NCBI RefSeq assembly: GCF_002157835.1
Contig: NZ_CP020809.1
Span: 2,852,001 to 2,916,000 of the forward strand
Source: Mycobacterium dioxanotrophicus
GTDB lineage: Bacteria; Actinomycetota; Actinomycetes; Mycobacteriales; Mycobacteriaceae
DNA: 64,000 nt
Direction: 5' to 3'
Below, in pieces: positions 9,359 through 17,598 of the stretch. The position numbers were made by a program, and so were the translations under genes. Under the pieces are notes generated by a model. That model searched no databases, had not been told where the DNA came from, and worked only from the letters and a program-made list of their open reading frames with translations. Numbering within the stretch: position 1 is the stretch's first letter; every line of letters starts with the position of its first letter.

Positions 9359-11169
9359 CGTGGCGTGGCCTTTCTCGGCGATGCGGCGCCGGCCGGGTTC
9401 CATGGTGTGAACGGATTGCGCACGCCTTCGAGCGCAGGTTCGAGTTCGCGGTGGTGGCGCAGCAGCACACTGCGCATGTTGTTGTCCCGGATCCAGTCCA
9501 TCCCGACCTCGGTGTAGATCTCCTTGCGGAAACTGTCGGTGAAGAACCGGTCGCTTTCCAGCCGTCGCGACGCCATCAGGATGAACACCCGAAACGCGGT
9601 GTCGCTGAAGCCGAAACCGGGTGGCTTCGGCTCGGCGTAGAGGCCGATCATGAGGTCCACCGACTCGATGTCGTCGTAGACCTCCCGCAGCTCGGCCGCC
9701 AGGGTGGTCTCGCCGGTGAGCTCCTCGAAACTGGCCGCCGGCCTGAGCCGGAACAACCGTCGAAACTCGTTGTATCGCGGGACCCCTCGCTCCCGCGATC
9801 GAATGAGATCGATGGTGGCCAGATCGAGGAGCTCACCGTCTATGTGCTGCAGATGCTGCAGGTGGTGTGGATAGTTGTGCAGGTTGAGGGCACCGGGATT
9901 GGCGCGGCCGAACGAGTACAGCAGGTCGGTCATCGACGTCTCGGCGAGCCGGGCCCGGACGTTCTCGACGGTCAGGTCCGGCAGTTCGTGTACCGAGAGC
10001 ACGTGGTCGTCGGTGGCCGAGCGGAAGGTGTACGTGTCGGGGACCAACGGATGCATCCGGTACACCGCGACGAACTCTTCGGTGAGCGAGTACGGGATGC
10101 CGTGGTGGTTGGTCGGCGAACCGGGGATCCCGTGCAGCAGCACGCTGCTGCTCAACCGGCCGAAGCGGCGCGCGAACCCTTCGCCGAGCAGCCCGAACCA
10201 GTTGGCCCGCATGGCCGCGACCGTGGTCGGGTGCGCGATGATCGCCGGGGTCCAGTCGACGGTGTGGATCTTGGCCATCAGCGCGGCATTGACCAACCGG
10301 GCCTTGTCGTAGAGCTGCTGCGCCGACAGCTGCGGGTAGGCCGCGGCGAGCCGGTCGCGGATCGCGTTGTGCTCGCGCATGAACAACGAATGCAGCAGCG
10401 CCAGCCCGACCCAGAAGTTGGCCGCGGTACCGGTCAGATCCACCGTGGCCTCCACATCGGGCGGCGGCAGGCCCGCGTCGTCGATGCGCAGTCGCCCGGT
10501 CTCGGGGCACCGCAGCGCGTCCGCGAATGCCGGTGTGGTGCCGTAGATCTGCGACGAGTCCCACCAGTGCGTCTCCTGCGTGGTGAACGTCGCGGGGCCG
10601 GTCGGATCGGGATGAGGGTCCGGCGTGGTCCGGTCGACTCGCATGGGCCGCTGCGGCCACGGGTCGTCGTCGGCCAACGGCACCACCCACGGTTGCGTGG
10701 TGACGGTGCCGTGGCTGAACCAGTCGTGCACCTCGAACTGGATCCACGCGGCGGCCAGCACGTTGAGTGTGGTGGCGGGCTGAAACTCGGTCCGCGCCAA
10801 CAGCGTGCGGCTGATCAGCCGAGGGTTGGGTTCCAGCAGGTGCGTCTCGCTCTCCGGATGCTGATGGGCGGGCGGGACATTGCGCCCGAACCGGCAACCC
10901 AACGCTCCCATCTGGGGGCTGCCCAGATCGTTGTGCCTGCCGCTGCGCGTGCGGGCGACGAGATAAGCAGACGGACCGTCATCGCCCGGATCGGGCACCG
11001 GGCCCGCATCGAAGAGGTTCTGGGTGCGCAACTGGTGGCGCAGGCCGATGAGCACACCCAGGCCCAGCACCGTCGGCAGCCGGAACCAGCCGATGGTCTG
11101 ATCCACCCGCTGGGCGAACCGGGCGGCGATGCTGGCCAACCAGTTCGGGCGTCGAGCCGTGGTCACCAT
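9355..11169 (-). CDS. Alpha-dioxygenase-like animal-type haem peroxidase
   Basis: A 604-residue member of the cyclooxygenase/peroxidase superfamily, nearest to fatty-acid alpha-dioxygenases (PIOX) and linoleate diol synthases. AAWIQFEVHDWFSHG holds the distal haem His (about H148). EEFVAVYRMHPLVPD holds Tyr370 and proximal His373, which matches the spacing of the catalytic Tyr and proximal His in plant alpha-dioxygenase. A hydrophobic segment (about residues 35-45, LGLGVLIGL) near the N-terminus may associate with membrane. Known relatives add O2 to free fatty acids to give hydroperoxides. ATG 11169 is preferred; ATG 11184 is in frame. It is the first gene of a minus-strand operon with the catalase-related gene, under a promoter region carrying two palindromes. 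Confidence 0.87.
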   Translation of the reverse strand: MVTTARRPNWLASIAARFAQRVDQTIGWFRLPTVLGLGVLIGLRHQLRTQNLFDAGPVPDPGDDGPSAYLVARTRSGRHNDLGSPQMGALGCRFGRNVPPAHQHPESETHLLEPNPRLISRTLLARTEFQPATTLNVLAAAWIQFEVHDWFSHGTVTTQPWVVPLADDDPWPQRPMRVDRTTPDPHPDPTGPATFTTQETHWWDSSQIYGTTPAFADALRCPETGRLRIDDAGLPPPDVEATVDLTGTAANFWVGLALLHSLFMREHNAIRDRLAAAYPQLSAQQLYDKARLVNAALMAKIHTVDWTPAIIAHPTTVAAMRANWFGLLGEGFARRFGRLSSSVLLHGIPGSPTNHHGIPYSLTEEFVAVYRMHPLVPDTYTFRSATDDHVLSVHELPDLTVENVRARLAETSMTDLLYSFGRANPGALNLHNYPHHLQHLQHIDGELLDLATIDLIRSRERGVPRYNEFRRLFRLRPAASFEELTGETTLAAELREVYDDIESVDLMIGLYAEPKPPGFGFSDTAFRVFILMASRRLESDRFFTDSFRKEIYTEVGMDWIRDNNMRSVLLRHHRELEPALEGVRNPFTPWNPAGAASPRKATPR

Positions 11170-11227
11170 ATTCCGTCTCCCCATCCGCGCACGCCAGGAA
11201 TGTTGCCGTAGCAGCCGGGGAAAGGCA

Positions 11228-11245
11228 CGAGTAGTGCGCTACTCG
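11228..11245. promoter_or_regulatory. Palindromic operator candidate, copy 1
   Basis: CGAGTAGTGCGCTACTCG is a perfect inverted repeat (7-bp arms, 4-bp centre). It lies 59 nt upstream of the minus-strand peroxidase start and in front of the divergent plus-strand cluster. A second near-identical copy lies 86 bp away centre to centre, about eight helical turns. Confidence 0.6.
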
Positions 11246-11313
11246 AACCGAGCCAGTCGCCAGTGGCACAGCGCGACTACTTGCGTGAGCAATGGGGTAG
11301 TGCTGTTCGAACT

Positions 11314-11331
11314 GGAGTAGTGCGCCACTCG
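11314..11331. promoter_or_regulatory. Palindromic operator candidate, copy 2
   Basis: GGAGTAGTGCGCCACTCG matches copy 1 at 16 of 18 positions. The inner bases TAGTGCGC are unchanged. Between the copies are unpaired half-sites (ACTACT near 11275, GGTAGTG near 11297), so a third weak site is possible. Confidence 0.55.
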
Positions 11332-11402
11332 TGTCAGACATATCCACCGGGTGGTACGTTTCCTGGTATCGGCAACAGAACTTGCTGAGGGGAGTATCGG
11401 AG

Positions 11403-11453
11403 ATGTCCGAGATGTCTGTGACCTCGACCGACCGAGAATCGGCTCGATCATGA
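11403..11453 (+). CDS. Possible 16-residue leader peptide
   Basis: ATG at 11403 opens a short frame, MSEMSVTSTDRESARS, whose TGA overlaps the ATG of the next small gene (ATGA at 11450-11453). A purine-rich GAGGGGAG lies about 10 nt upstream. The overlap suggests coupled translation, but at this length the frame could be chance. Confidence 0.3.
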   Translation: MSEMSVTSTDRESARS

Positions 11454-11566
11454 TGGCCTGGCTTGCCGCACTGCCGGTGTTGCTGTTGATCACGGCGGTG
11501 CTCGGCGTGTACGACCTGCAGCGCTGGCTTGAGCGCTGGGACCACGACCGGCACCTGTCGGATTGA
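11450..11566 (+). CDS. Small single-pass membrane peptide
   Basis: A 38-residue frame starting MMAW, with one hydrophobic segment (LAALPVLLLITAVLGVY) followed by a charged tail rich in Asp, Arg and His. No family is recognised. Its first ATG overlaps the stop of the upstream 16-residue frame, and it ends 27 nt before the subtilisin-like protease gene, so it is probably the first solid product of the plus-strand operon. Longer in-frame starts exist upstream but would add sequence rich in unrelated residues. A role as membrane anchor or partner for the cytosolic protease is conceivable but not shown. Confidence 0.5.
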   Translation: MMAWLAALPVLLLITAVLGVYDLQRWLERWDHDRHLSD

Positions 11567-11593
11567 GACCGGTGCGATGCCAGAGGTAGTGCG

Positions 11594-13432
11594 GTGACCA
11601 CAGCCGACGATCCATGGCCCGATCGGGTGCATTGCGCGCTCGGCCACCTGGACCGCCTCGAGATGCCTGCCGACCCGCAGCACATCCGCGAGGCGGTCGC
11701 CGCGCGCTTCGCCTCCCGGTTCACCGCGCACGACCGACCCTGCGTCGACGGAAGCCCGCGCTGGCACGGTGAGGTCGACCGGGCCGTCGACCAACTGCTC
11801 GGAGCCGGTGTCGTCGCCTCGACCGCCCAGGCGGTGCAGTTGACGGCTCCGGGTCGACGCGGCGTCGACGATGCCTGCGCGTCGGCGTTGGCCACCGACG
11901 AACGTGCGCTCGCAGCCGCACCCGCGGCGCCCACCGCCGGGCCGGGCCGCGACGCGCTACTGGCCGGGGTGATCACCCCGCCGCTGCGGGCGAAGTTCGT
12001 CGTCCCGCCCGGCGGGGACGCCGCCCAGGCGCGGGATGCGTTGTGGCCGGTGATGATCGAGCTGAACCTGCGGTACGCCGACGGCACCGCCGCGGCGATG
12101 CAACGGGTGCGCGACCTGTGGCGGCTGGTCGACGGGACGGGCGTGCCGGTGCCCGTCGCCGGGCAGTACCTGGTGGGGGACCTGACCACCGGCCAGATCG
12201 AGGGGTTGGTATCCGCCGACGCGGTGCCACAGCGCTGGCCGGCCCGGGCCGTCTACCGGATCTGGCCCGACTTCGACACCCAACCCCTCATCGACGCATC
12301 CTCCGCAACCATCAAGGCCATTCCCGCGCAACGCGCGTTCGACAGCTTCGGCGACGGAATCGTCTGGGCAGTGGTCGATTCCGGCGTCGCGGCAGACCAC
12401 CCGCACTTCATCGGGCATCAGACCCTGTCCGATCCTGCGGTGGCCGACCTGCACCGCGACTTCACCGCCGGTGAGCAGGTCGCCTCCGCCCTGATCGACG
12501 ACGACGGGCACGGCACGCACGTCGCCGGCATCATCGCCGGCGGCCTGGTGGGGTTCAAGCCCGAGGACGTCTACGTCGCCGAGAAACGCTTCAACGTCGG
12601 CGCGCCGGACGGGGACGATCCGATCCTGCAGCAGCGCACGGTGACCGACGTCAGCAAGCTCGCCGGGATGGCCCCTCGGGCAAAGCTGGTCAGCCTCAAG
12701 GTCCTCGGTCCCGGCGATCAGACGTCACGCGTGAGTCGCGTGATGCGCGCGCTGGACTACGTCCGCGAGGTCAACGCGCAGAGCGAGCGGATGCCGCGCA
12801 TCCACGGGGTCAATCTCAGTCTGGGTTACGAATTCGCCGCCGAGTGGTTCGCCTGCGGCCAGAGCCCGCTCTGCCTGGAGGTCGACAAGACCGTGCGCTC
12901 GGGTGTCGTGGTCGTGGTGGCGTCGGGCAACACCGGTTACGTGTCGCTGAACCCGCTCTTCGCCAGTGACGTCACCAAATTCAGCGCCGACATGACGATC
13001 AACGATCCGGGCAACGCCGAACGGGCCATCACCGTCGGGGCCACGCATCGCGACGCTCCGCACACCTACGGGGTTTCGTACTTCTCATCCAAAGGGCCCA
13101 CCGGGGACGGACGGCGCAAGCCGGATCTGGTGGCGCCGGGGGAGCGGATCACCTCGGCCGCCGCGGGCAAGAACCGGATCAGCGTCCAGCAGCAGACCGA
13201 GGCGCCGATCGCCGACGGGGTGGCGCTGTACGTCGAGGCCAGCGGCACCAGCATGGCCGCCCCGCACGTGTCCGGCGCCATCGCGGCGTTCCTGTCGGTC
13301 CAGCGCGAACTCATCGGCAAGCCCGACGACATCAAGCGCATTTTCGTCGAATCGGCGACCTCACTCGGCCGCGATCCGGCCTTCGAGGGCAGCGGTCTGG
13401 TCGATCTGCTGCGCGCACTGCAATCGGTATGA
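11594..13432 (+). CDS. Subtilisin-like S8 serine protease without signal peptide
   Basis: A 612-residue S8 family protease. The catalytic triad is visible: D262 in VVDSGV, H306 in GHGTHVAG and S553 in GTSMAAPH, with the oxyanion Asn in VVASGNTGY. There is no N-terminal signal or membrane anchor, unlike the mycosins of ESX systems, so it probably acts in the cytosol. The first ~100 residues look like a small helical or winged-helix unit (WHGEVDRAVDQLLGAGVV, then LTAPGRRGVDD), reminiscent of the Mrr N-terminal domain; residues 130-255 are unassigned. The start is GTG 11594. It is followed 17 nt later by an alpha/beta hydrolase, so the two are likely co-transcribed. Proteases of this kind occur in defence and toxin settings; the target is unknown. 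Confidence 0.87.
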   Translation: MTTADDPWPDRVHCALGHLDRLEMPADPQHIREAVAARFASRFTAHDRPCVDGSPRWHGEVDRAVDQLLGAGVVASTAQAVQLTAPGRRGVDDACASALATDERALAAAPAAPTAGPGRDALLAGVITPPLRAKFVVPPGGDAAQARDALWPVMIELNLRYADGTAAAMQRVRDLWRLVDGTGVPVPVAGQYLVGDLTTGQIEGLVSADAVPQRWPARAVYRIWPDFDTQPLIDASSATIKAIPAQRAFDSFGDGIVWAVVDSGVAADHPHFIGHQTLSDPAVADLHRDFTAGEQVASALIDDDGHGTHVAGIIAGGLVGFKPEDVYVAEKRFNVGAPDGDDPILQQRTVTDVSKLAGMAPRAKLVSLKVLGPGDQTSRVSRVMRALDYVREVNAQSERMPRIHGVNLSLGYEFAAEWFACGQSPLCLEVDKTVRSGVVVVVASGNTGYVSLNPLFASDVTKFSADMTINDPGNAERAITVGATHRDAPHTYGVSYFSSKGPTGDGRRKPDLVAPGERITSAAAGKNRISVQQQTEAPIADGVALYVEASGTSMAAPHVSGAIAAFLSVQRELIGKPDDIKRIFVESATSLGRDPAFEGSGLVDLLRALQSV

Positions 13433-13449
13433 GGTGAAAGGAAAAACCC

Positions 13450-14814
13450 ATGGGCAACATCGAGAGCATCGACGGCAGGCCGCTGTTTCGACTGGTGTTC
13501 GACGCCGACGGTGACATCGATCCGGCGACATCGGCCGCGCTGACCGAGGGCATCCGGGAGAGTGCGCTGACCGACCTGGTGATCTTCTCGCATGGCTGGA
13601 ACAACGACGAGGCCGCGGCGACATCACTTTACGAGCGCTGGTTCAAACTGCTGGCGCAACAACTGGATCCGTCGTACACCGTCGGGTTCGTCGGGCTCCG
13701 GTGGCCATCGCAGCTGTGGCGCGACGAGCCGATCCCCGACTTCGCCGACGAACAGACCGACGACGCCGCAGGCGCCGTCGCGCTCGCGCAGGCCCCGACC
13801 TTCCCGGCCGGGCCGCCAACCCTCGACGCCGCTCAACTCGCCGACCTCAAGGAGATGTTCCCGGGCGGCAGCGAAGATCTCGATGTGATCGCCGGCCTGC
13901 TGGCCCAGCCGCCCACCGCGGTGGGCGCCACCCAGATGTTCGCCGCGATGCGCGCGTTCAACGCCCACACCGACACCGGATTCAGCGACGGCGAAGCGGA
14001 TCCCGCCGCGATGCTGGCCCCGGGTACTCCCGGAATGCTCGACCCGCAGCGCAGTCCGGTCGACGTGTTCACCAAGTTCGGTGACCGGCTCGCCGACGCA
14101 GGCGCCACGTTCGGCGATGGCGGCGGTGGAGCGGCCGGGCTGGGCGGTCTCGCCGAGAAGGTATGGCAGGGCGCGAAAGAGGCGCTGCGGCAGCTCAGCT
14201 ACTGGCAGATGAAGAACCGTGCAGGCGTGGTCGGCCGCAACGGGCTTGGCCCGGCCATCGACCGGTTGGCAGACGAGTATCCGGCGTTGCGGTTCCATCT
14301 TGTCGGGCACAGCTTCGGTGGCCGTCTGGTGTCCTACGCGCTGGCCGGGATGCGGGACCGCAAACCCTCGCCCGTGAAGGCAGTCACGTTGATGGAGGCG
14401 GCGTACTCGCGGTTTGCCTTCGCCGACCGGTTGCCGTTCCGGCAGGCTTCCGGCGCGCTGGCGGGCTGCCAGAACCGCGTCGACGGTCCCGTGACCGTCT
14501 GCTTCTCCCGCTACGACCGGGCGCTGAGCACGTTCTATCCGCTCGCTTCGGCTGCTGCGGGCGACGACGCGGCAGGGTTGGACGATCCGCTGTTCCGGTG
14601 GCGGGCCATGGGCTCGCTGGGTGCCTACCGCGCGGTGACCCAGCCGCTCGGCGACGACGGAGTGCCGTACCGGTTCCAGCCGCGTCAGCTGTTCAACCTG
14701 GACGCCTCGGCAGTCGTGAACGCCGACGCCGGCCCGTCGGGCGCGCACAGCGACATCTTCCATTCGGAACTGAGCTGGGTGACCGCATTCGCGGGTGGCT
14801 TGAACAAGCCGTGA
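13450..14814 (+). CDS. Alpha/beta hydrolase, lipase/esterase-like
   Basis: A 454-residue protein with an alpha/beta hydrolase core. An early strand leads to VIFSHGWNNDE (oxyanion region), and HLVGHSFGGRLVSYAL holds the nucleophile elbow with Ser288. The segment between (about 85-250) is a long insert rich in Ala and Asp that could be a lid. No signal peptide is seen. The ATG follows GAGGTGAAAGGAAAAACCC closely, giving a good ribosome site, and the gene is 17 nt after the S8 protease. The substrate is unknown. Because an alpha-dioxygenase-like gene is divergently transcribed from the same region, release of fatty acids from lipid is a reasonable guess only. Confidence 0.8.
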   Translation: MGNIESIDGRPLFRLVFDADGDIDPATSAALTEGIRESALTDLVIFSHGWNNDEAAATSLYERWFKLLAQQLDPSYTVGFVGLRWPSQLWRDEPIPDFADEQTDDAAGAVALAQAPTFPAGPPTLDAAQLADLKEMFPGGSEDLDVIAGLLAQPPTAVGATQMFAAMRAFNAHTDTGFSDGEADPAAMLAPGTPGMLDPQRSPVDVFTKFGDRLADAGATFGDGGGGAAGLGGLAEKVWQGAKEALRQLSYWQMKNRAGVVGRNGLGPAIDRLADEYPALRFHLVGHSFGGRLVSYALAGMRDRKPSPVKAVTLMEAAYSRFAFADRLPFRQASGALAGCQNRVDGPVTVCFSRYDRALSTFYPLASAAAGDDAAGLDDPLFRWRAMGSLGAYRAVTQPLGDDGVPYRFQPRQLFNLDASAVVNADAGPSGAHSDIFHSELSWVTAFAGGLNKP

Positions 14815-14933
14815 ATCACTGCGTGTGATCCGATCTCGCCGTAGGTCCGAAGGGGCAGTCATCGGTCGTTGTCCTTGCGGCGTATCCCTCGCCCTCAACA
14901 CAATGGGGAGGCGCCGTCGTAGGGAGTGGCGAT

Positions 14934-17501
14934 ATGTCCGTATCAAGGGCACGACCCGAGCCTCAGCGCAGCCACGATCGGCCTCGCCCGTCGCACACCC
15001 CGCTGCCCGCGATCAGAAGCGACGCCGCACCGAAGGTCTCCGCCGTGGGTGCTCCCGCCCTCGTCGCCCTCCAACGCCTCGCCGGAAACCAGGCTGTCCT
15101 CACCTTGCCTCACCTCCAGCGCCTCGCACTCGTCGACGGTCCGCCGCTCGCACCCGGCAATTACCGCTACGGCAACGACATCGTCAGTGTCGATGCGAAA
15201 GCGATGAACAAACTTCTGACCGATATGGCAGGACGCAACGGACTCGTGGCCGAGCGCACATGGCAGGCGGAGTTCGTCGCAGATATGAAGGGCACGCCCG
15301 GCGCCAACGTCCACAAATACGACGACCCTACGAAGGGCCAGACAGTCAGTGTCGAGCCGACGATGGCCACCAACGCCGAGCAAGGTCAGCGGGGCGTCGA
15401 CGACGGTGTGACGTTGGCGCAGAAGCAGTTTCAGCAGGACCTGCTGGGCACCGTCAGCAGCATGCTCGACTCCAGCGAGAGTCGTCTTCTCGCTGAGGGC
15501 AAGCGATACGGATTTCCCAACCAGGAGTCGATCCTCAACCCCACTCCAATGACTGCCGGCCAAGCCGCAATCTTCGCGTCGATGCCGTGGAGCGAAGAGA
15601 TCCGCGGGATGATGCGGGCTGCGAAAGCCCTCGTCGACGGCAAGCAGAAGCTGAAGAAGGCCAAGGACGCGAATGCCAAGATGGGGCCGTTTCTCGGAGA
15701 GATGGTTCGGCCGACGACGCTGGAACCTGCGGTCAAGGAGTACCACGCCCTGCGGCAGAAGCAGTGCAGCGACTATCCGATCCTGTCTTCGTTCGAACGC
15801 GACGACACGAAGCTTGCCGAGCTCGCATCCAACGCCCAGTTCGCGCAGCCCGGTTCGACCGGTCAGGCTGCCACGACGGCGCTGATGGATGCGCAGGAGA
15901 AGATTCGTCACGACATCGCCGACAAGCTGGCGAACATCGCGTACGTCAAGAGCAACATGAACGACGACGACAAGATCAAGAAGTTCTGGACCAACCCCTC
16001 GCTGCGTGACGGCACAAAGCGGAAGATGGCGATCGGCGCCGGTTCATTACCCAGTGCGGCGATCGACGACAAGATCCGGGGTATCAACGAAGACGCCGAG
16101 TTCGACGGCAAGCTCAAGACGGCCATCGGCACGGGACTTCTGCTGGCCTCACTCATCCCGGGTGTCGGACTCGTCGCAGGCGGTATCGGCATGGTGATGG
16201 GTGCGGTCGACGTCTACGGCGCGTTCCAGGACTTCTTCTGGGAGGAAGCGGCATCGGGTACCGCGATGGACAAGGCCGAGGCGATATCCCAGACCGATCC
16301 GTCGCTGTTCTCCTTGGGGGCCGCGCTCGCCTTCGGCCTGCTCGAAGGGGTCGCGGAGGTCAAGGCTCTCGAGGGTGCCATCGCCGTGTTCAAGGCTGTC
16401 GGCGCCGCCTACAAGGAGGCGCGTGCCGCTGCGGCCATCGCCAAGGTGGCCAGGGGCGCCGGAGCAGCCGAAGTGCTTGCGGCACAGAAGAAATTGCACC
16501 TCGCGGTGGAATCGGCAAGTGAGAAGCCAGGATTGGGCGCACAGATCGTCGCGACCGCGATGGGCGACGCCGAATCCATGGCCACCGATCTCAAGGCCGC
16601 ACTGGACAAGATCAAGGACCCGGCACTCAAGGATCTCATCGTCACGGCCAGCCGGGATAAACCGAACGAGGTCAGCCTGGCCGATCTGGCCGTCGCCGAC
16701 CCGGAAAAACTTCAGGCCGACTATGAGATCTGGAAGAAGGCCTCCCGCGACAAGGACAATCCGGATCGGGGCAAACGCTTCGATGATTGGTTGCGGGACA
16801 AGGCGACTCCGGAACAGCCCGGAACCATCACCGATCCGGCCGGACTGGTCGAGTACGGTCTCGACAACGCCGGCGCCAAACGGAGCTTCGAAGCGATGAT
16901 CAGCGACGACCCGTCGCGTGAGGCAGCGATCTTCCGCGATACGGCCACCGGCGAATGTGTCGCGGTTCAAGGCGGGCATTCATTTGTCGAAGGCCGGTCG
17001 TGGCAGATGCTCAAGGAGAACTTCCGCAACGGTGACCCCGCCGAATGGCACCTGGAAATCCACTACCACCCGAACCGGGGGCTCGCTTTCGATCGGCTGC
17101 CCTCGATGGCCGACTTCGATCTCGTCACCGGGGACACCCTTGCACTGCGGTCCCGAACTCCGGTCAAGTCTGCGATCGCCTGGCAGGACCCGGTCTCGAA
17201 AATCCGGTTCGAGACCGAATATGGGTTCGTTCCCGGGGCCGAACGCCCGTTCTGGACGCGCTATCGGGTCGACGACGGCACCATGCGCGTCGCGAGTTTC
17301 AAAGACCCACCCTGGACCGGTCCTGGCGCCGCGGAGTATCAGCAGTTTCTGTACAACAAGGCAGTTCTCGATCCCGCGACCGCCGTGCCGGGCGGGAACG
17401 TCATGCCGGTGCCCGGACCGTTACCACCCCCGCCGCTGCTCCCTGCGCCGCCCGGGGCTGAGCCGAACCGGCTGCGGCCGCCGCCCAAGCCCCGCCGTTG
17501 A
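14934..17501 (+). CDS. Large LQRLAGNQAV-motif protein with JAMM-like C-terminal domain, toxin/effector-like
   Basis: An 855-residue protein. After a basic, Pro-rich N-terminus, residues 46-55 read LQRLAGNQAV. As I recall, this motif is common at the start of actinobacterial proteins linked to contractile injection systems and DUF4157 proteins. The middle is helical and Lys/Ala-rich. A hydrophobic hairpin lies at about 393-430 (LLLASLIPGVGLVAGGIG) with more apolar helix after it. Near the end are H710-x-H712, Pro-Asn, then S724-x-x-D727 (HYHPNRG ... LPSMADF), close to the JAMM/JAB metalloprotease signature with a longer loop; E663 could be the upstream Glu. The tail is Pro-rich. No immunity gene or injection-system structural gene is visible. 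Domain function is inferred. Confidence 0.6.
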   Translation: MSVSRARPEPQRSHDRPRPSHTPLPAIRSDAAPKVSAVGAPALVALQRLAGNQAVLTLPHLQRLALVDGPPLAPGNYRYGNDIVSVDAKAMNKLLTDMAGRNGLVAERTWQAEFVADMKGTPGANVHKYDDPTKGQTVSVEPTMATNAEQGQRGVDDGVTLAQKQFQQDLLGTVSSMLDSSESRLLAEGKRYGFPNQESILNPTPMTAGQAAIFASMPWSEEIRGMMRAAKALVDGKQKLKKAKDANAKMGPFLGEMVRPTTLEPAVKEYHALRQKQCSDYPILSSFERDDTKLAELASNAQFAQPGSTGQAATTALMDAQEKIRHDIADKLANIAYVKSNMNDDDKIKKFWTNPSLRDGTKRKMAIGAGSLPSAAIDDKIRGINEDAEFDGKLKTAIGTGLLLASLIPGVGLVAGGIGMVMGAVDVYGAFQDFFWEEAASGTAMDKAEAISQTDPSLFSLGAALAFGLLEGVAEVKALEGAIAVFKAVGAAYKEARAAAAIAKVARGAGAAEVLAAQKKLHLAVESASEKPGLGAQIVATAMGDAESMATDLKAALDKIKDPALKDLIVTASRDKPNEVSLADLAVADPEKLQADYEIWKKASRDKDNPDRGKRFDDWLRDKATPEQPGTITDPAGLVEYGLDNAGAKRSFEAMISDDPSREAAIFRDTATGECVAVQGGHSFVEGRSWQMLKENFRNGDPAEWHLEIHYHPNRGLAFDRLPSMADFDLVTGDTLALRSRTPVKSAIAWQDPVSKIRFETEYGFVPGAERPFWTRYRVDDGTMRVASFKDPPWTGPGAAEYQQFLYNKAVLDPATAVPGGNVMPVPGPLPPPPLLPAPPGAEPNRLRPPPKPRR

Positions 17502-17598
17502 CTCTGTGGTGAGGGCGTCGGCTACTCGCGCTTCTGCGCCGTGGACGCAGAGTCAGTGTCTGCCGGGTCGGTGGCCGAAACCTGCCCGTCGCCACGGA

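Noticed and set aside
11594..13432. Mycosin of an ESX (type VII) secretion system
   Set aside because: No signal peptide or C-terminal membrane helix, and no ESX genes (EccB-E, PE/PPE, WXG100) nearby.
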